Source of the DNA: Desulfosporosinus sp. Sb-LF
Lineage (GTDB): Bacteria; Bacillota; Desulfitobacteriia; Desulfitobacteriales; Desulfitobacteriaceae
NCBI RefSeq assembly: GCF_004766055.1
Contig: NZ_SPQR01000001.1
Coordinates: 434,001 to 498,000, forward strand
Length of the DNA: 64,000 nt
Direction: 5' to 3'
Below, piece after piece: positions 16,234 through 24,836 of the stretch (position 1 is the first letter of the stretch; every line of letters starts with the position of its first letter). The notes beneath the pieces were generated by a model. The model did no database searches. It was not told where the DNA came from and was given only the letters and a program-made list of their open reading frames with translations. The position numbers and the translations under genes are program-made.

Positions 16234-17160
16234 AGTAATAATGAGGTCCAAATTGATTCCAACGGGGGAATGTTGCTTTGAAGATCATTGATGCCCATTT
16301 TCATTTTTCGAATCGACTTGGCTTTAAAGAAACGGCCAAAAATATATCGCAAGTAGAATTTAGTGCTCATGGGCTAAGAAAAGAGTTTGGACAAGCAGGG
16401 GTGGTCGCTGGAATCATCATGGCAACGCCTGGGCGGGAACCCGACCAGCCTTCGGGGAGTCCGGAAGAATTTGATTTAGAGGATGGGACTGTAGAAGGTT
16501 TACTTTCTTGTGTCGGAGTCAATCCTGAAAAACTAAAGGAAGATCACGATGAACTCGATTATATTGAAGGGGAGCTTAAAAAAAGGTGGGTGACTGGGAT
16601 TAAACTCTATCCCGGTTATTTTCCGTATTATGTTTATGACCCGATCTATGATCCCATCTATGAGCTTGCTCGGAAATACCAGGTTCCCGTGGCGATTCAT
16701 TGTGGTGATACACAATCCCCCAAAGGACTCTTGAAATACTCCCATCCATTAACGATCGATGAGTTAGCCGTAAAACAAGAGGAGGTCACGTTTGTGATCT
16801 GCCATATGGGCGTCCCCTGGGTGATTGATGCGGTAGAGGTCATGGCCAAGAATCCTAATGTTTACGTGGACTTATCTGGACTCCTGGCAGGGAATAAAGA
16901 GCACGTGATGAAAATGAAAGAGAAAAAGCTTTACGTCGAGTATATTCAACAAGCCTTAGTCCTATCGAATCGTTACGATAAAGTTCTCTATGGATCGGAC
17001 TGGCCACTTGTACCGATTGAACCCTATGTGGAATTTATTAAACAGCTTATACCGGAGGAGTACCATGAGGCTGTGTTTTATCGAAATGCGCTTAAGGTTT
17101 ATCCCAAACTCAATGAAATTTTATGATCGAGGAGGACGATAGGAATGGATTTTGGTGAAG
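16234..17160 (+). repeat. Large direct repeat, copy A
   Basis: From GTAATAAT through the amidohydrolase gene to the first codons of the next gene (GGAATGGATTTTGGT), this DNA is nearly identical to 43778-44702, in the same orientation. A further 32-bp matching segment lies at 15950-15981, separated from the main block by 252 bp that copy B lacks. Confidence 0.9.
16278..17126 (+). CDS. Amidohydrolase (PF04909 type), copy A
   Basis: 282 residues, TIM-barrel metal-dependent hydrolase of the amidohydrolase_2/ACMSD-like branch. DAHFHF near the N-terminus (HxH), AIHCGD (about 140-145), ICHMG (about 173-177) and GSDWP (about 245-249) supply the usual metal and catalytic residues. TTG start with GGGGG 11 nt upstream; ATT/GAT codons follow without another start. 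It differs from the 43822 copy at 13 positions by my alignment. A PAS-like protein gene follows 18 bp later and probably shares the transcript. The reaction (deacylation or decarboxylation) cannot be told. Confidence 0.85.
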   Translation: MKIIDAHFHFSNRLGFKETAKNISQVEFSAHGLRKEFGQAGVVAGIIMATPGREPDQPSGSPEEFDLEDGTVEGLLSCVGVNPEKLKEDHDELDYIEGELKKRWVTGIKLYPGYFPYYVYDPIYDPIYELARKYQVPVAIHCGDTQSPKGLLKYSHPLTIDELAVKQEEVTFVICHMGVPWVIDAVEVMAKNPNVYVDLSGLLAGNKEHVMKMKEKKLYVEYIQQALVLSNRYDKVLYGSDWPLVPIEPYVEFIKQLIPEEYHEAVFYRNALKVYPKLNEIL

Positions 17161-17489
17161 TTTTCAAGGATATTTCGGCGGGAATTTTGGTTACGGATGC
17201 TGATTTCAATGTGGTCTGGGCCAATACCTTCGAGGAAAAGTTCTATGGGAAACCCGTTATGGATTTGTGGGCTGTAGAGTGCCACAAGGAAGAAAATCGC
17301 CAAAAGATTGCCGACTTTGTGGCACGATTTAAAACCGGGGAATTAAAATCCTTTACAAAAATAGCCTTCGGGATGGTCATTACTTATAGTAGCTATTTTA
17401 AGGATGGGGAGTTTGCCGGAATGGTTCGAACTCGGATTAATTTGCCCGAAGGCTCGGATGCGAGGGAGACCGCTCATTATCCAAAGTGA
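17145..17489 (+). CDS. Stand-alone PAS-domain protein
   Basis: 114 residues that make up little more than one PAS domain: DISAGILVTDADFNVVWAN and the later strand FKDGEFAGMVRTRINL. No output domain is attached, so it may be a sensor subunit or bind a ligand for a partner. The start has GAGGAGGA upstream. It follows the amidohydrolase closely, and its first bases are the right end of the large repeat; at the second copy the gene is cut off after its fifth codon. Confidence 0.75.
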   Translation: MDFGEVFKDISAGILVTDADFNVVWANTFEEKFYGKPVMDLWAVECHKEENRQKIADFVARFKTGELKSFTKIAFGMVITYSSYFKDGEFAGMVRTRINLPEGSDARETAHYPK

Positions 17490-17606
17490 GTAAGATTTAG
17501 CAACTCGCTCATAGCGAGTCTTGGATATTTAGCTTCCCCGGGGTCGGTGACCTGGGCATGCTCCACATTGTTATGATGTGTTCGTTCTATAATAAATTAA
17601 TTCAGC

Positions 17607-17634
17607 AAAGAGCATCGGTAAGGTGCTCTTTTTC
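17607..17634 (+). terminator. Intrinsic terminator
   Basis: AAAGAGCA pairs with TGCTCTTT and is followed by TTT. Another small hairpin (ACTCGC/GCGAGT) lies at 17501-17519 just behind the PAS gene. Confidence 0.75.
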
Positions 17635-17763
17635 CGTAAGCGGAAACAACGATACGATATTTGTTTGTACTATTGACAAAGCATTTATTTTACCCGAAAC
17701 TTTGTTTTGAGAGAACTGATAATGTACTATTTAGCCGTAGACTTTCTTTAATAAAGGAATTTA

Positions 17764-17979
17764 TTAATTTGCGGGGATTCTTATAACTTGACCCGCAAAG
17801 ATTGTATTAGGATTAGTTATCTCTGGATTGATCTCCAAGATACTTTGAATTGAAACGTTAGGTCCGAGTCCATCCCAGTATTGAGGGATATAGTTTGTGG
17901 GAGAAATAGCATCGTGCAACTTAGGGTCTCTTCCTTTTAGACCAAAGAATGGAGTGGGAGTAAGGTCATGAATGATGAA
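17764..17979 (-). pseudogene. LysM-domain protein, 3' fragment
   Basis: A minus-strand open frame with no start codon reads DGLGPNVSIQSILEINPEI then NPNTIFAGQVIRIPAN and a stop: the second half of a LysM peptidoglycan-binding domain. The preceding residues (HDLTPTPFFGLKGRDPKLHD) look like a linker. The 5' end is lost at a stop near 17980. Confidence 0.65.
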
Positions 17980-18096
17980 CTAAAGCCCTGTAAAACTTGT
18001 TCCAAAGAAGTGGCGAATTCCGCCACTCGCACGGCAACGACACCGTGTCGTGGATTGTTTAAGAAAAGCTTCTTTTTATGTGGAGATGATGTATGA
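17968..18096 (+). CDS. Small zinc-ribbon-like ORF, probably truncated
   Basis: 42 codons with a GGGAG site. The start (MNDELKPCKTCSKEVANSA) is that of small zinc-ribbon proteins with two CxxC knuckles, but the second knuckle is replaced by TATTPCRGLFKK..., so the family's expected second half is missing, probably by frameshift or deletion. Its stop overlaps the ATGATG start of the ATPase gene, which may thereby be translationally coupled. Confidence 0.4.
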   Translation: MNDELKPCKTCSKEVANSATRTATTPCRGLFKKSFFLCGDDV

Positions 18097-18848
18097 TGGA
18101 TTTAAATGACTTCAGGCAGTACATCAGATATATTGAATTAGACAGAAGTAAGGTTCCATCATTTTCTCAATATCCTTTTAATTTACCAGCTGTAAAGAAT
18201 TTAGATAAGTTATTATTGCATCCAAAAGTAACATTTGTTGTTGGTGAAAATGGTTCCGGAAAGTCAACAATTTTGGAATCAATAGCTGTTGCTTATGGTT
18301 TTAATGCTGAGGGGGGAACCAAAAACTTCGGTTTTTCATCCAGAGCAACTCATTCTGATTTAAATAACTATGTGAAGGTTGTTAAAGGTATAAAAAAACC
18401 TCGCACTGGATTTTTCTTGCGGGCCGAAAGTTTCTATAATTTTGCTTCAAATATTGATGATTTGGATTCGGAAATGTCTTTTGGACCGCCTTTAATCGAC
18501 TCTTATGGAGGTCGTTCATTACATGAACAATCACATGGAGAATCATTCTTCGCGGTATTTCTTAATAGGTTTAGTGGAGAAGGTATATATATTCTGGATG
18601 AACCTGAGGCTGCATTATCCCCATCTCGACAAATGTCCATGCTCACTAGGATACACGAATTAGTTAGAAAGGGGTCTCAGTTTATTATTGCAACGCATTC
18701 CCCAGTAATAATGGCATATCCAGACGCTATGATATACCAAATAAAAGATGAAATTGAACAGGTAAGTTATGAAGAAACAGAACATTACCAAGTTATGCGC
18801 ACTTTCTTAAATAATACTCAAAAGATGCTCAATCTCTTGTTGGAATGA
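18093..18848 (+). CDS. ABC-type/AAA ATP-binding protein, OLD/RecF-like
   Basis: 251 residues. Walker A GENGSGKST (about 51-59), signature-like SHGESFF (about 149-155), Walker B YILDEPEAALSP (about 168-179), and switch-His ATHSP (about 207-211). No membrane partner follows, so it is of the soluble AAA_21-type ATPases that act in nucleic-acid transactions or defence rather than a transporter. GGAG precedes the ATGATG. It is AT-rich compared with neighbours and stands alone, which suggests transfer. The role is unknown. Confidence 0.8.
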   Translation: MMDLNDFRQYIRYIELDRSKVPSFSQYPFNLPAVKNLDKLLLHPKVTFVVGENGSGKSTILESIAVAYGFNAEGGTKNFGFSSRATHSDLNNYVKVVKGIKKPRTGFFLRAESFYNFASNIDDLDSEMSFGPPLIDSYGGRSLHEQSHGESFFAVFLNRFSGEGIYILDEPEAALSPSRQMSMLTRIHELVRKGSQFIIATHSPVIMAYPDAMIYQIKDEIEQVSYEETEHYQVMRTFLNNTQKMLNLLLE

Positions 18849-19010
18849 TATGCGAAAGAGCGGAGCTGTGGACAACGCTCGGCCAAAACCCGATGCAACC
18901 CTAGGTCGGGATGGCTAAAAAGTTCATATTAAACCCTAGTTCGTAGGGGAGAAAAGCTTTGGCTAAACGAGAATTGCTGGCGTTGCAAAAGGAAGGGAAG
19001 GTTATTGCTC

Positions 19011-19295
19011 ATGAAATTCGGGTGGGAAAAGGGGCTAGTAAAATTTCTACATAAGTTCTTTTCCGTTACAACCTTAATATTTGCGGTTTCATCATTCTTT
19101 AATATCGAGAACTGGTTCCTTCGGATTTTTATGCAAGGAAGTCTTAGCTTAATGATGCTATTCATGGGTATACATACTAATTCCCAAGTAAAGAAAAAAT
19201 TTAAAGGTGGATATTTGCTGATAGGAGCAGCTGTTTTTTCATTTTTTGTTATGATTAATACAATCGGTGTTGGTATTAAAATTGGTGCATTCTAG
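19011..19295 (+). CDS. DUF3953 small membrane protein
   Basis: 95 residues, with three hydrophobic helices (about 14-32, 38-56, 69-90). The sequence pattern fits DUF3953, small integral membrane proteins of unknown role in Firmicutes. I prefer the ATG at 19011 over TTG at 19005 because GGAAGGGAAGG is well placed for it. Confidence 0.65.
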   Translation: MKFGWEKGLVKFLHKFFSVTTLIFAVSSFFNIENWFLRIFMQGSLSLMMLFMGIHTNSQVKKKFKGGYLLIGAAVFSFFVMINTIGVGIKIGAF

Positions 19296-19432
19296 TAACT
19301 TTCGATTTTATGATTAAGGAGTTCTAGCGTTTTCTTGATATCTTCCATTCTTGCTATGAGCTGCTTACGCTGCTCGAAACGCTATATTTATAGTAAGACT
19401 ATCATTATTTTAAGTTAGTAGGGTGAGCAGAT

Positions 19433-20026
19433 TTGAAAAAGGTTATCGGAATTTTTCTGAAGGGTCTCTTTGTTTTAATGCCAGTAGCGATAACGTTTTA
19501 CATCCTTTATAAAATGTTTCTAATGACTGATGGATTATTTAAAGGATTGCTGGAACGAGTCGGGTTATATTTTCCTGGGCTTGGAGTGATTGTTACAGTT
19601 GCAGTAATTTTTATAGTAGGATTACTTGCCTCAAACTGGTTTTCGAACAGGCTTTTGAATTATTTAGATAAGATCTTAATTAAAATACCACTCGCCGGTA
19701 ATATCTACGGTATTATCAAAGATACGGTGAGTTCCTTTTCGTCGAATAAAAAGGGCTTTTCTCGCTTAGTTCTTGTCAATATATCAGATGATATTAAGCT
19801 TTTGGGATTTCTAACAAATGAGGAGGAAAGCATCTTTATTCCTAAGGGTTACGTGGCTGTCTACTTAATGCAGTCAATGCAATGGGCAGGGAATCTAATT
19901 TTGGTACCGGAAGAAAAGGTCCAGGAAGTTGAAGTTTCTTCAGAAGATGCTATTAAGTTTATCGCTTCGGCTGGGCTGCTCAACAAAAAAACTAACCGCG
20001 GCAAAACCGACGAAACAAGCCGATAA
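19433..20026 (+). CDS. DUF502 family membrane protein
   Basis: 197 residues. Two N-terminal membrane helices (about 9-29 and 46-66: LFVLMPVAITFYILY, VTVAVIFIVGLLASN) followed by IPLAGNIYGIIKD and a soluble domain with GFLTNEE; this is the signature of DUF502. The family is widespread and of unknown function. TTG start with GGGTGAG upstream. A hypothetical gene follows after 21 bp and is likely co-transcribed. Confidence 0.88.
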   Translation: MKKVIGIFLKGLFVLMPVAITFYILYKMFLMTDGLFKGLLERVGLYFPGLGVIVTVAVIFIVGLLASNWFSNRLLNYLDKILIKIPLAGNIYGIIKDTVSSFSSNKKGFSRLVLVNISDDIKLLGFLTNEEESIFIPKGYVAVYLMQSMQWAGNLILVPEEKVQEVEVSSEDAIKFIASAGLLNKKTNRGKTDETSR

Positions 20027-20047
20027 TCGGAAAGGGGTGAACATAGC

Positions 20048-20332
20048 ATGAGATCTCCAAGGTCGATCCAAGATTTTATTACAAGGATACTTATTTCTGA
20101 TCTTAATATGTTAACTGTGGAATTAAACCGTGGAGTCGTTAGAATAGACGACAAGGATATCCGGCTGCCCGTCATTGAAATCACATTTGGCAATATTCGT
20201 GAATTTGACTATTTTAGTGTTCTTAACGTAAGACTAAAAGAATTTCTACAGGACCAACAATTCCTTTTAACCAATGGTGACGAGAATGATATTTTTGTAT
20301 TTATATACCAGTACGAGATGGTTATAAAGTGA
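20048..20332 (+). CDS. Hypothetical protein, 94 aa
   Basis: Begins MRSPRSIQDFITRILISDL with AAAGGGGTG upstream of the ATG. Mixed alpha/beta composition, no membrane segment, no family recognised. It lies 21 bp behind the DUF502 gene, and a terminator is 220 bp downstream. Confidence 0.6.
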   Translation: MRSPRSIQDFITRILISDLNMLTVELNRGVVRIDDKDIRLPVIEITFGNIREFDYFSVLNVRLKEFLQDQQFLLTNGDENDIFVFIYQYEMVIK

Positions 20333-20554
20333 ATCTTTCAAAAAAACAGAGTTAATCCCAACGTATCTCATGATATATGAACTCCCTTAACCTCCATTAT
20401 CACCTAATTGAAGTTCAGAAGGGAAACTTTAATATTGAAATTGATGGAGACTTATTTCAATTGGCGCAACGCCGTTTTTAAGTCGATATCCATTGGAGTC
20501 ATTCACAAATTAATAAATAAATGATTCACAGATAGTGCTTTTATATTATTTGTG

Positions 20555-20587
20555 AGGCTCACTGCAAAATGTCAGTGAGCCTTTTTA
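20555..20587 (+). terminator. Intrinsic terminator
   Basis: AGGCTCACTG pairs perfectly with CAGTGAGCCT and is followed by TTTTT. Confidence 0.85.
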
Positions 20588-20589
20588 AG

Positions 20590-20721
20590 TTTGATTCTAT
20601 TGAGCAAGCCAGTGCCCGTTTTAGGGGATAGGACAAAGGCTACATTTACACTCGATTAAACAATCCAAGCCTTACCGTAGTCGAGGATAAGATGGCTTCC
20701 TTGGTATATAAGCCCAAGTAG
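20590..20721 (+). pseudogene. Cys/Met-metabolism PLP enzyme fragment
   Basis: The frame FDSIEQASARFRG, in-frame TAG, DKGYIYTRLNNPSLTVVED then KMASL matches the substrate-phosphate region of methionine gamma-lyase/O-acetylhomoserine sulfhydrylase (YxYxRxxNPT). Only about 40 residues remain. About 20 residues that could be the C-terminus of another PLP enzyme (FRTEEAEMNKIADALIPLL) follow near 20750-20815. Confidence 0.6.
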
Positions 20722-20979
20722 TCAGGAAAGTAACATAGGCATAGGTGACTTTAGGACAGAAGAAGCGGAAATGAACAAGATTGCCGATGCCCTTATACCC
20801 TTACTGTCTTGCTAGCGGTCCCCTCTCGCTATCCTATGAGAAGGTTAATACGTTGCGAAGACAGTGTCTGTGCGGTTAAAAATCCACCCAAGAGAGAGGT
20901 AATGTTGAAGGGTTTGAGGGTATAAACAGCGAAGTTCCATTTAGAGCTTTATAAAGCATTGCTCAAAGGAGTTATGTAA

Positions 20980-22899
20980 ATGTCAAGACAATACAGAAGA
21001 AAAATCAATATAAGCCCTAGCGCTGCTCCATCTATAGATATATCTCGAAAAATGGAATCCTATAGTCAAAGCAAAGAATTGTTCAGGGTACTAGTCAATC
21101 AAGCTGGGGTTGGCATCTTTGTAACCGATTGCGAATACCGCTTGATAAACATAAATTCTTGGCTCTGCTCAATGTTTGGCTATGCTAAGGAGGAACTTAT
21201 AGAGAAAAATTTCGTTGAGTTAATCGTTACGGAAAGCCTAAATAACGGGTATGAACTTTCCTCTAATATTCAGGAAGGTAAGACAATTGTTGAAGAATTA
21301 TGGTGCCGACGCAAAGATAACTCTGTTTTCTTGTGTGAATTAACAATTAATATACTTGCCGGCGGCAGACTGCAAGGGATTGCCCGGGATGTTACCAAAT
21401 ACAGGCAGACTGAACTGGCTTTAAAGGAAAGTGTGGCCCGCTACCAGGCAGTGGTAGAAGATCAGATAGAACTTATCAGACGTTTTCGACCTGACGGTAC
21501 GCTGACCTTTCTCAATAGTGCCTTTTGCAAATACTATGGTAAGGACATGGATGAATTGCTGGGACAAAATTTCATGAATTTATTCCCGGCGGAGGATCGG
21601 GAAACAGTAAAACGGCAAATATTTTCCCTTAACAAAGATAACCCTGTGGCTATAGCTGAGCGCCGCTTTATCAGACCCAATGGGGAAGTAGTTTGGCAGC
21701 AGTGGACAAATAGGGCTGTCTTTAACGAGAGCGGTCAAATTGTTGAGTATCAATCCGTTGGCAGGGATATTACAAAAAAAAAGCAAGTAGAGGAGCAGCT
21801 AAAAAGAAGTGAAGCCAGGTTCAGGGCGATTGTGGAGGATCAGGTTGAACTGATAAGGCGGTTTAATACTGATGGGACCTTTACTTATGTAAATGGTTCC
21901 TTTGCCAAATTTATTGGTCAACCTGTCGAAGAAATTATTGGGCAAAATTTTACTACGTTTATTCGTGCCGATGACCGGGAGGAAATAAGGAAAAAAGTTT
22001 ACTCTTTGACCCCGGAAAACCCTGTTGTCGTTACGGAACCGAGATTTGTTGACAATCAAGGTCAAGTACATTGGACCCAGTGGGTGAACCGGGCTATCTT
22101 AAATGAGCATGGTGAAATTGTGGAATACCAGTCTGTGGGACGAGATATAACTGCACAAAAAGAAGCGGAATTAAAGATTGCCGAAGCCAGAGAAGCTACT
22201 GAAAGGGCTTCCAGGGTTGCCACCCTTGCCGTTATAGGCGGGGGAATTGCTCACGAGATTAACCAACCATTAAACGCTATTAAGGTTTTGGCTGAAACAA
22301 TGCTATATCTATATAACTCCAGGAAAGAGGTACCTTCCCACGAAATTATAAAAAGTGTAACAAATATATCCCGACAGGTTGACCGCATCGATTCCATAGT
22401 AAACCACTTGCGTTCCTTCCTTAAATATAGCCAGAGTTTTGAGTATGTACCCTGTGATATAAATGAAGTGGTTGAAAATTCCTTGCCACTGGTAAAAAAC
22501 CAGATCTTATCAAGGCGTATTAAAGTAACCAAAAGACTAGAGGCAGTTTTACCTGTCTGTGGCTGCTTTGTTCGTTTTGAGGAAGTTGTGTTAAACTTAA
22601 TAATGAATGCCGTACAGGCCTTAGAACCCTGTAAACAGGAACAAAAAGAAATCGTTCTTAGTACCTGGGTAGAAGATCATAAAATCCATCTAACTGTTAG
22701 TGATAATGGGCCTGGGATTGACCAGGAGATTGCCCAAAAAATATTTGAACCGTTTTTTAGTACTAAGGATGCAAGTAACTCAATGGGCCTTGGGATGTCT
22801 ATCGTTCATTCCATTGTTATGTCAAGTAACGGAACTATTTCAGTTGCTAATAACCCCAGTGGTGGAGCTATTATTCATATTACCTTTCCTAGTTGTTAA
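20980..22899 (+). CDS. Triple-PAS NtrB-like sensor histidine kinase
   Basis: 639 residues, cytosolic. Three PAS domains (about 32-140, 150-265, 280-390); the second and third are clear duplicates of each other (each starts with a VVEDQ...ELIRRF segment and ends with EYQSVGRDIT). HisKA box GGGIAHEINQPLNAIKVLAE (about 423-442), then HATPase with NLIMNAVQAL, DNGPGI and MGLGMSIV. AAAGGAG is well placed before the ATG. The sigma-54 response regulator gene starts 21 bp downstream, so this is the sensor of a two-component system for the hyf-type operon behind it; PAS duplication suggests redox or small-molecule sensing, which is inference. Confidence 0.92.
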   Translation: MSRQYRRKINISPSAAPSIDISRKMESYSQSKELFRVLVNQAGVGIFVTDCEYRLININSWLCSMFGYAKEELIEKNFVELIVTESLNNGYELSSNIQEGKTIVEELWCRRKDNSVFLCELTINILAGGRLQGIARDVTKYRQTELALKESVARYQAVVEDQIELIRRFRPDGTLTFLNSAFCKYYGKDMDELLGQNFMNLFPAEDRETVKRQIFSLNKDNPVAIAERRFIRPNGEVVWQQWTNRAVFNESGQIVEYQSVGRDITKKKQVEEQLKRSEARFRAIVEDQVELIRRFNTDGTFTYVNGSFAKFIGQPVEEIIGQNFTTFIRADDREEIRKKVYSLTPENPVVVTEPRFVDNQGQVHWTQWVNRAILNEHGEIVEYQSVGRDITAQKEAELKIAEAREATERASRVATLAVIGGGIAHEINQPLNAIKVLAETMLYLYNSRKEVPSHEIIKSVTNISRQVDRIDSIVNHLRSFLKYSQSFEYVPCDINEVVENSLPLVKNQILSRRIKVTKRLEAVLPVCGCFVRFEEVVLNLIMNAVQALEPCKQEQKEIVLSTWVEDHKIHLTVSDNGPGIDQEIAQKIFEPFFSTKDASNSMGLGMSIVHSIVMSSNGTISVANNPSGGAIIHITFPSC

Positions 22900-22920
22900 T
22901 CATCATGGAGGCGAGAAGCT

Positions 22921-24363
22921 GTGAAGATTTTACTTGTAGATGATGAACGGGAGAGCAGGTCGTTTTTAGCCAACTACTTAGCTCTCCAGAGTCATACTAT
23001 AATCGAGTGTGATTCCGGCGAAGAAGCTTTGGAGGTTTACAAAGAGAACCGCTTTCAGATGGTTTTATCAGACATAAAAATGTCGGGTATGTCAGGTATA
23101 GAACTGATTGAGGCAATTAAGTCCTTAGACATGGAACCAAAAGCAGACCTAGTACTTTATACAGGTTTTGTTGACGTATCGCTGGCTATTTCCGCTTTAA
23201 GAGCAGGAGCCTATGATTATTTGACCAAACCCATTAACTTTGAGGAATTAACGTCTATCCTAGAACGTGTTGAGGAACATCAGAATCTCCTCTATGAAAA
23301 TAAAGAGCTTACAGAGCACTTTGATGAGAAGTTGAAAGAGGCCACCAGGGACGCTGAACATCAATTAACCCAACTAAAGCAACTGGTTGCTAAACAGGCC
23401 GGGATTGAAAATATTGGGGTTTTTTCTGATGATATGAAAAGCCTGGTCAAGCATGCCCAGCAATACCATACTGATCGAACGGTTCCTGTATTGATTCAAG
23501 GTGAAACGGGAGTGGGGAAAGAGGTCATTGCCAGAATCATCCATTATGGGAATCTAGAAACCCCGGGGCCCTTTGTGGATATAAACTGTGCTGCTATTTC
23601 CCCAACATTGTTTGAAAGTGAATTATTCGGCTACGAGGGCGGTTCTTTTACCGGAGGGGTGACCAAAGGGCAAAAAGGCAAATTTGACATTGCAGCCGGC
23701 GGCACCCTATTTCTGGATGAAATAGTCGAACTACCTTTGGAACTGCAAGCTAAACTTCTCCGAGTATTAGAAGAAAAAAGTTTCTATCGTGTTGGTGGCT
23801 TGAAAAAGATTAAAACGGATGTGCGGATTATTTGCACTGCAAACCTGGATTTAGAAAAGCAAATTGAGGATGGTATGTTCCGTAAAGATTTATACTATAG
23901 GCTCAAAGTAGGGCGGATCTTAATTCCTCCCCTGCGTGAAAGAGAAGACGACATTCTGCCGCTCACCCTAATGTTCTTAACAGACTTTTCAAAACGCAGG
24001 GGAAAACATTTTAGCAGGATAAGCGAACCAGCTGCAAAGTTTCTAATGTCCTATCAATGGCCGGGTAATGTGCGGGAACTTCGCAACGCCATGGAATGGG
24101 TTTCATTTATGTTTGATGATGAAGAGTTAAAATTAGAACATCTGAGTAATCTTACTCCAAAGGGTACAGGGGAGAGGAAGGAAACTAAATCTTTAACGCC
24201 TGACCCTATTAACCTTGATGAGCACATAGATGATCTAGTTGAGGAAGCCCTGAGACTATACAATGGCAACAAAACAAAAGCAGCCCATCATCTAGGAATT
24301 TCTGTGCGTGCTCTTTACTACCGCCTTGAAAGAATGCAGAAAACCGTTGTCAGAAAGAAGTAA
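22921..24363 (+). CDS. NtrC-type sigma-54-dependent response regulator
   Basis: 480 residues, GTG start with GGAGGCGAG upstream. Receiver domain with DD at 7-8, phospho-acceptor Asp51 and Lys103; a coiled linker (about 110-165); AAA+ domain with Walker A GETGVGKE (194-201) and Walker B GTLFLDE (261-267); Fis-type HTH at the end (NKTKAAHHLGISVRALYYRL). The sigma-54-contacting loop reads GSFTGG (241-246) instead of GAFTGA. It should bind an upstream site and open the sigma-54 promoter at 24609. It pairs with the kinase encoded just before it. Confidence 0.92.
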   Translation: MKILLVDDERESRSFLANYLALQSHTIIECDSGEEALEVYKENRFQMVLSDIKMSGMSGIELIEAIKSLDMEPKADLVLYTGFVDVSLAISALRAGAYDYLTKPINFEELTSILERVEEHQNLLYENKELTEHFDEKLKEATRDAEHQLTQLKQLVAKQAGIENIGVFSDDMKSLVKHAQQYHTDRTVPVLIQGETGVGKEVIARIIHYGNLETPGPFVDINCAAISPTLFESELFGYEGGSFTGGVTKGQKGKFDIAAGGTLFLDEIVELPLELQAKLLRVLEEKSFYRVGGLKKIKTDVRIICTANLDLEKQIEDGMFRKDLYYRLKVGRILIPPLREREDDILPLTLMFLTDFSKRRGKHFSRISEPAAKFLMSYQWPGNVRELRNAMEWVSFMFDDEELKLEHLSNLTPKGTGERKETKSLTPDPINLDEHIDDLVEEALRLYNGNKTKAAHHLGISVRALYYRLERMQKTVVRKK

Positions 24364-24385
24364 ATACCTAAATATCTAAATATCT

Positions 24386-24442
24386 TCCCCCAATCCATCA
24401 TTGTAAGAGTTTACTTATGAATGATGGATTGGGGGATTTCTT
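24386..24442 (+). terminator. Strong intrinsic terminator
   Basis: TCCCCCAATCCATCATT pairs perfectly with AATGATGGATTGGGGGA, followed by TTTCTTT. It isolates the regulator genes from the hyf-type operon. Confidence 0.9.
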
Positions 24443-24481
24443 TACGCAAAACCATGCAATATTTTCATACCCGTTACAATA

Positions 24482-24491
24482 ACGTATACGT
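24482..24491 (+). promoter_or_regulatory. Candidate activator site (palindrome)
   Basis: ACGTATACGT is a perfect 10-bp palindrome within TAACGTATACGTCA. It lies about 120 bp upstream of the sigma-54 promoter, the normal distance for an enhancer bound by an NtrC-type dimer. Only one copy is seen. Confidence 0.4.
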
Positions 24492-24608
24492 CATTTATAG
24501 ATTGCACGGAAGATGATAAGTTTTTGATCTGGCCGCAAACTCCCATCGAATCCAGTAAATATGCGGGTTTAACCCTGTATTTGGCAGAACTATAAAAAGT
24601 TAATATTG

Positions 24609-24624
24609 TGGCATAGTTATTGCA
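24609..24624 (+). promoter_or_regulatory. Sigma-54 promoter of the hyf-type operon
   Basis: TGGCATAGTTATTGCA has the invariant GG and GC separated by 10 bases and matches TGGCAC-N5-TTGCA at all but one position. It lies 0.2 kb before hyfB and directly behind the sigma-54 activator gene. The 200-nt leader contains CAGAATTC/GAATTCTG (24749-24772) and CAAAGTAC/GTACTTTG inverted repeats. Confidence 0.85.
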
Positions 24625-24836
24625 AAATAATGTTGTAACATGTCAAACCACTCAACCATGAAGCAACTAATATTTTTCAGGGGAAGGAGTTGGCACGCTA
24701 GTGAAATAATTACCAAGTTGGTCCCAAAGTACCTATACGACCGGCATTCAGAATTCTGTAGTCCGAATTCTGACGACCTAATGAGTAACAAAAGTACTTT
24801 GATTCTTAAAAAATAAATTAGTAGGTGGTGAATTTC

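Noticed and set aside
18849-19010. SAM- or c-di-GMP-type riboswitch before the DUF3953 gene
   Set aside because: CCCGATGCAACCC and similar strings are present, but I could not build the conserved core of any known class.
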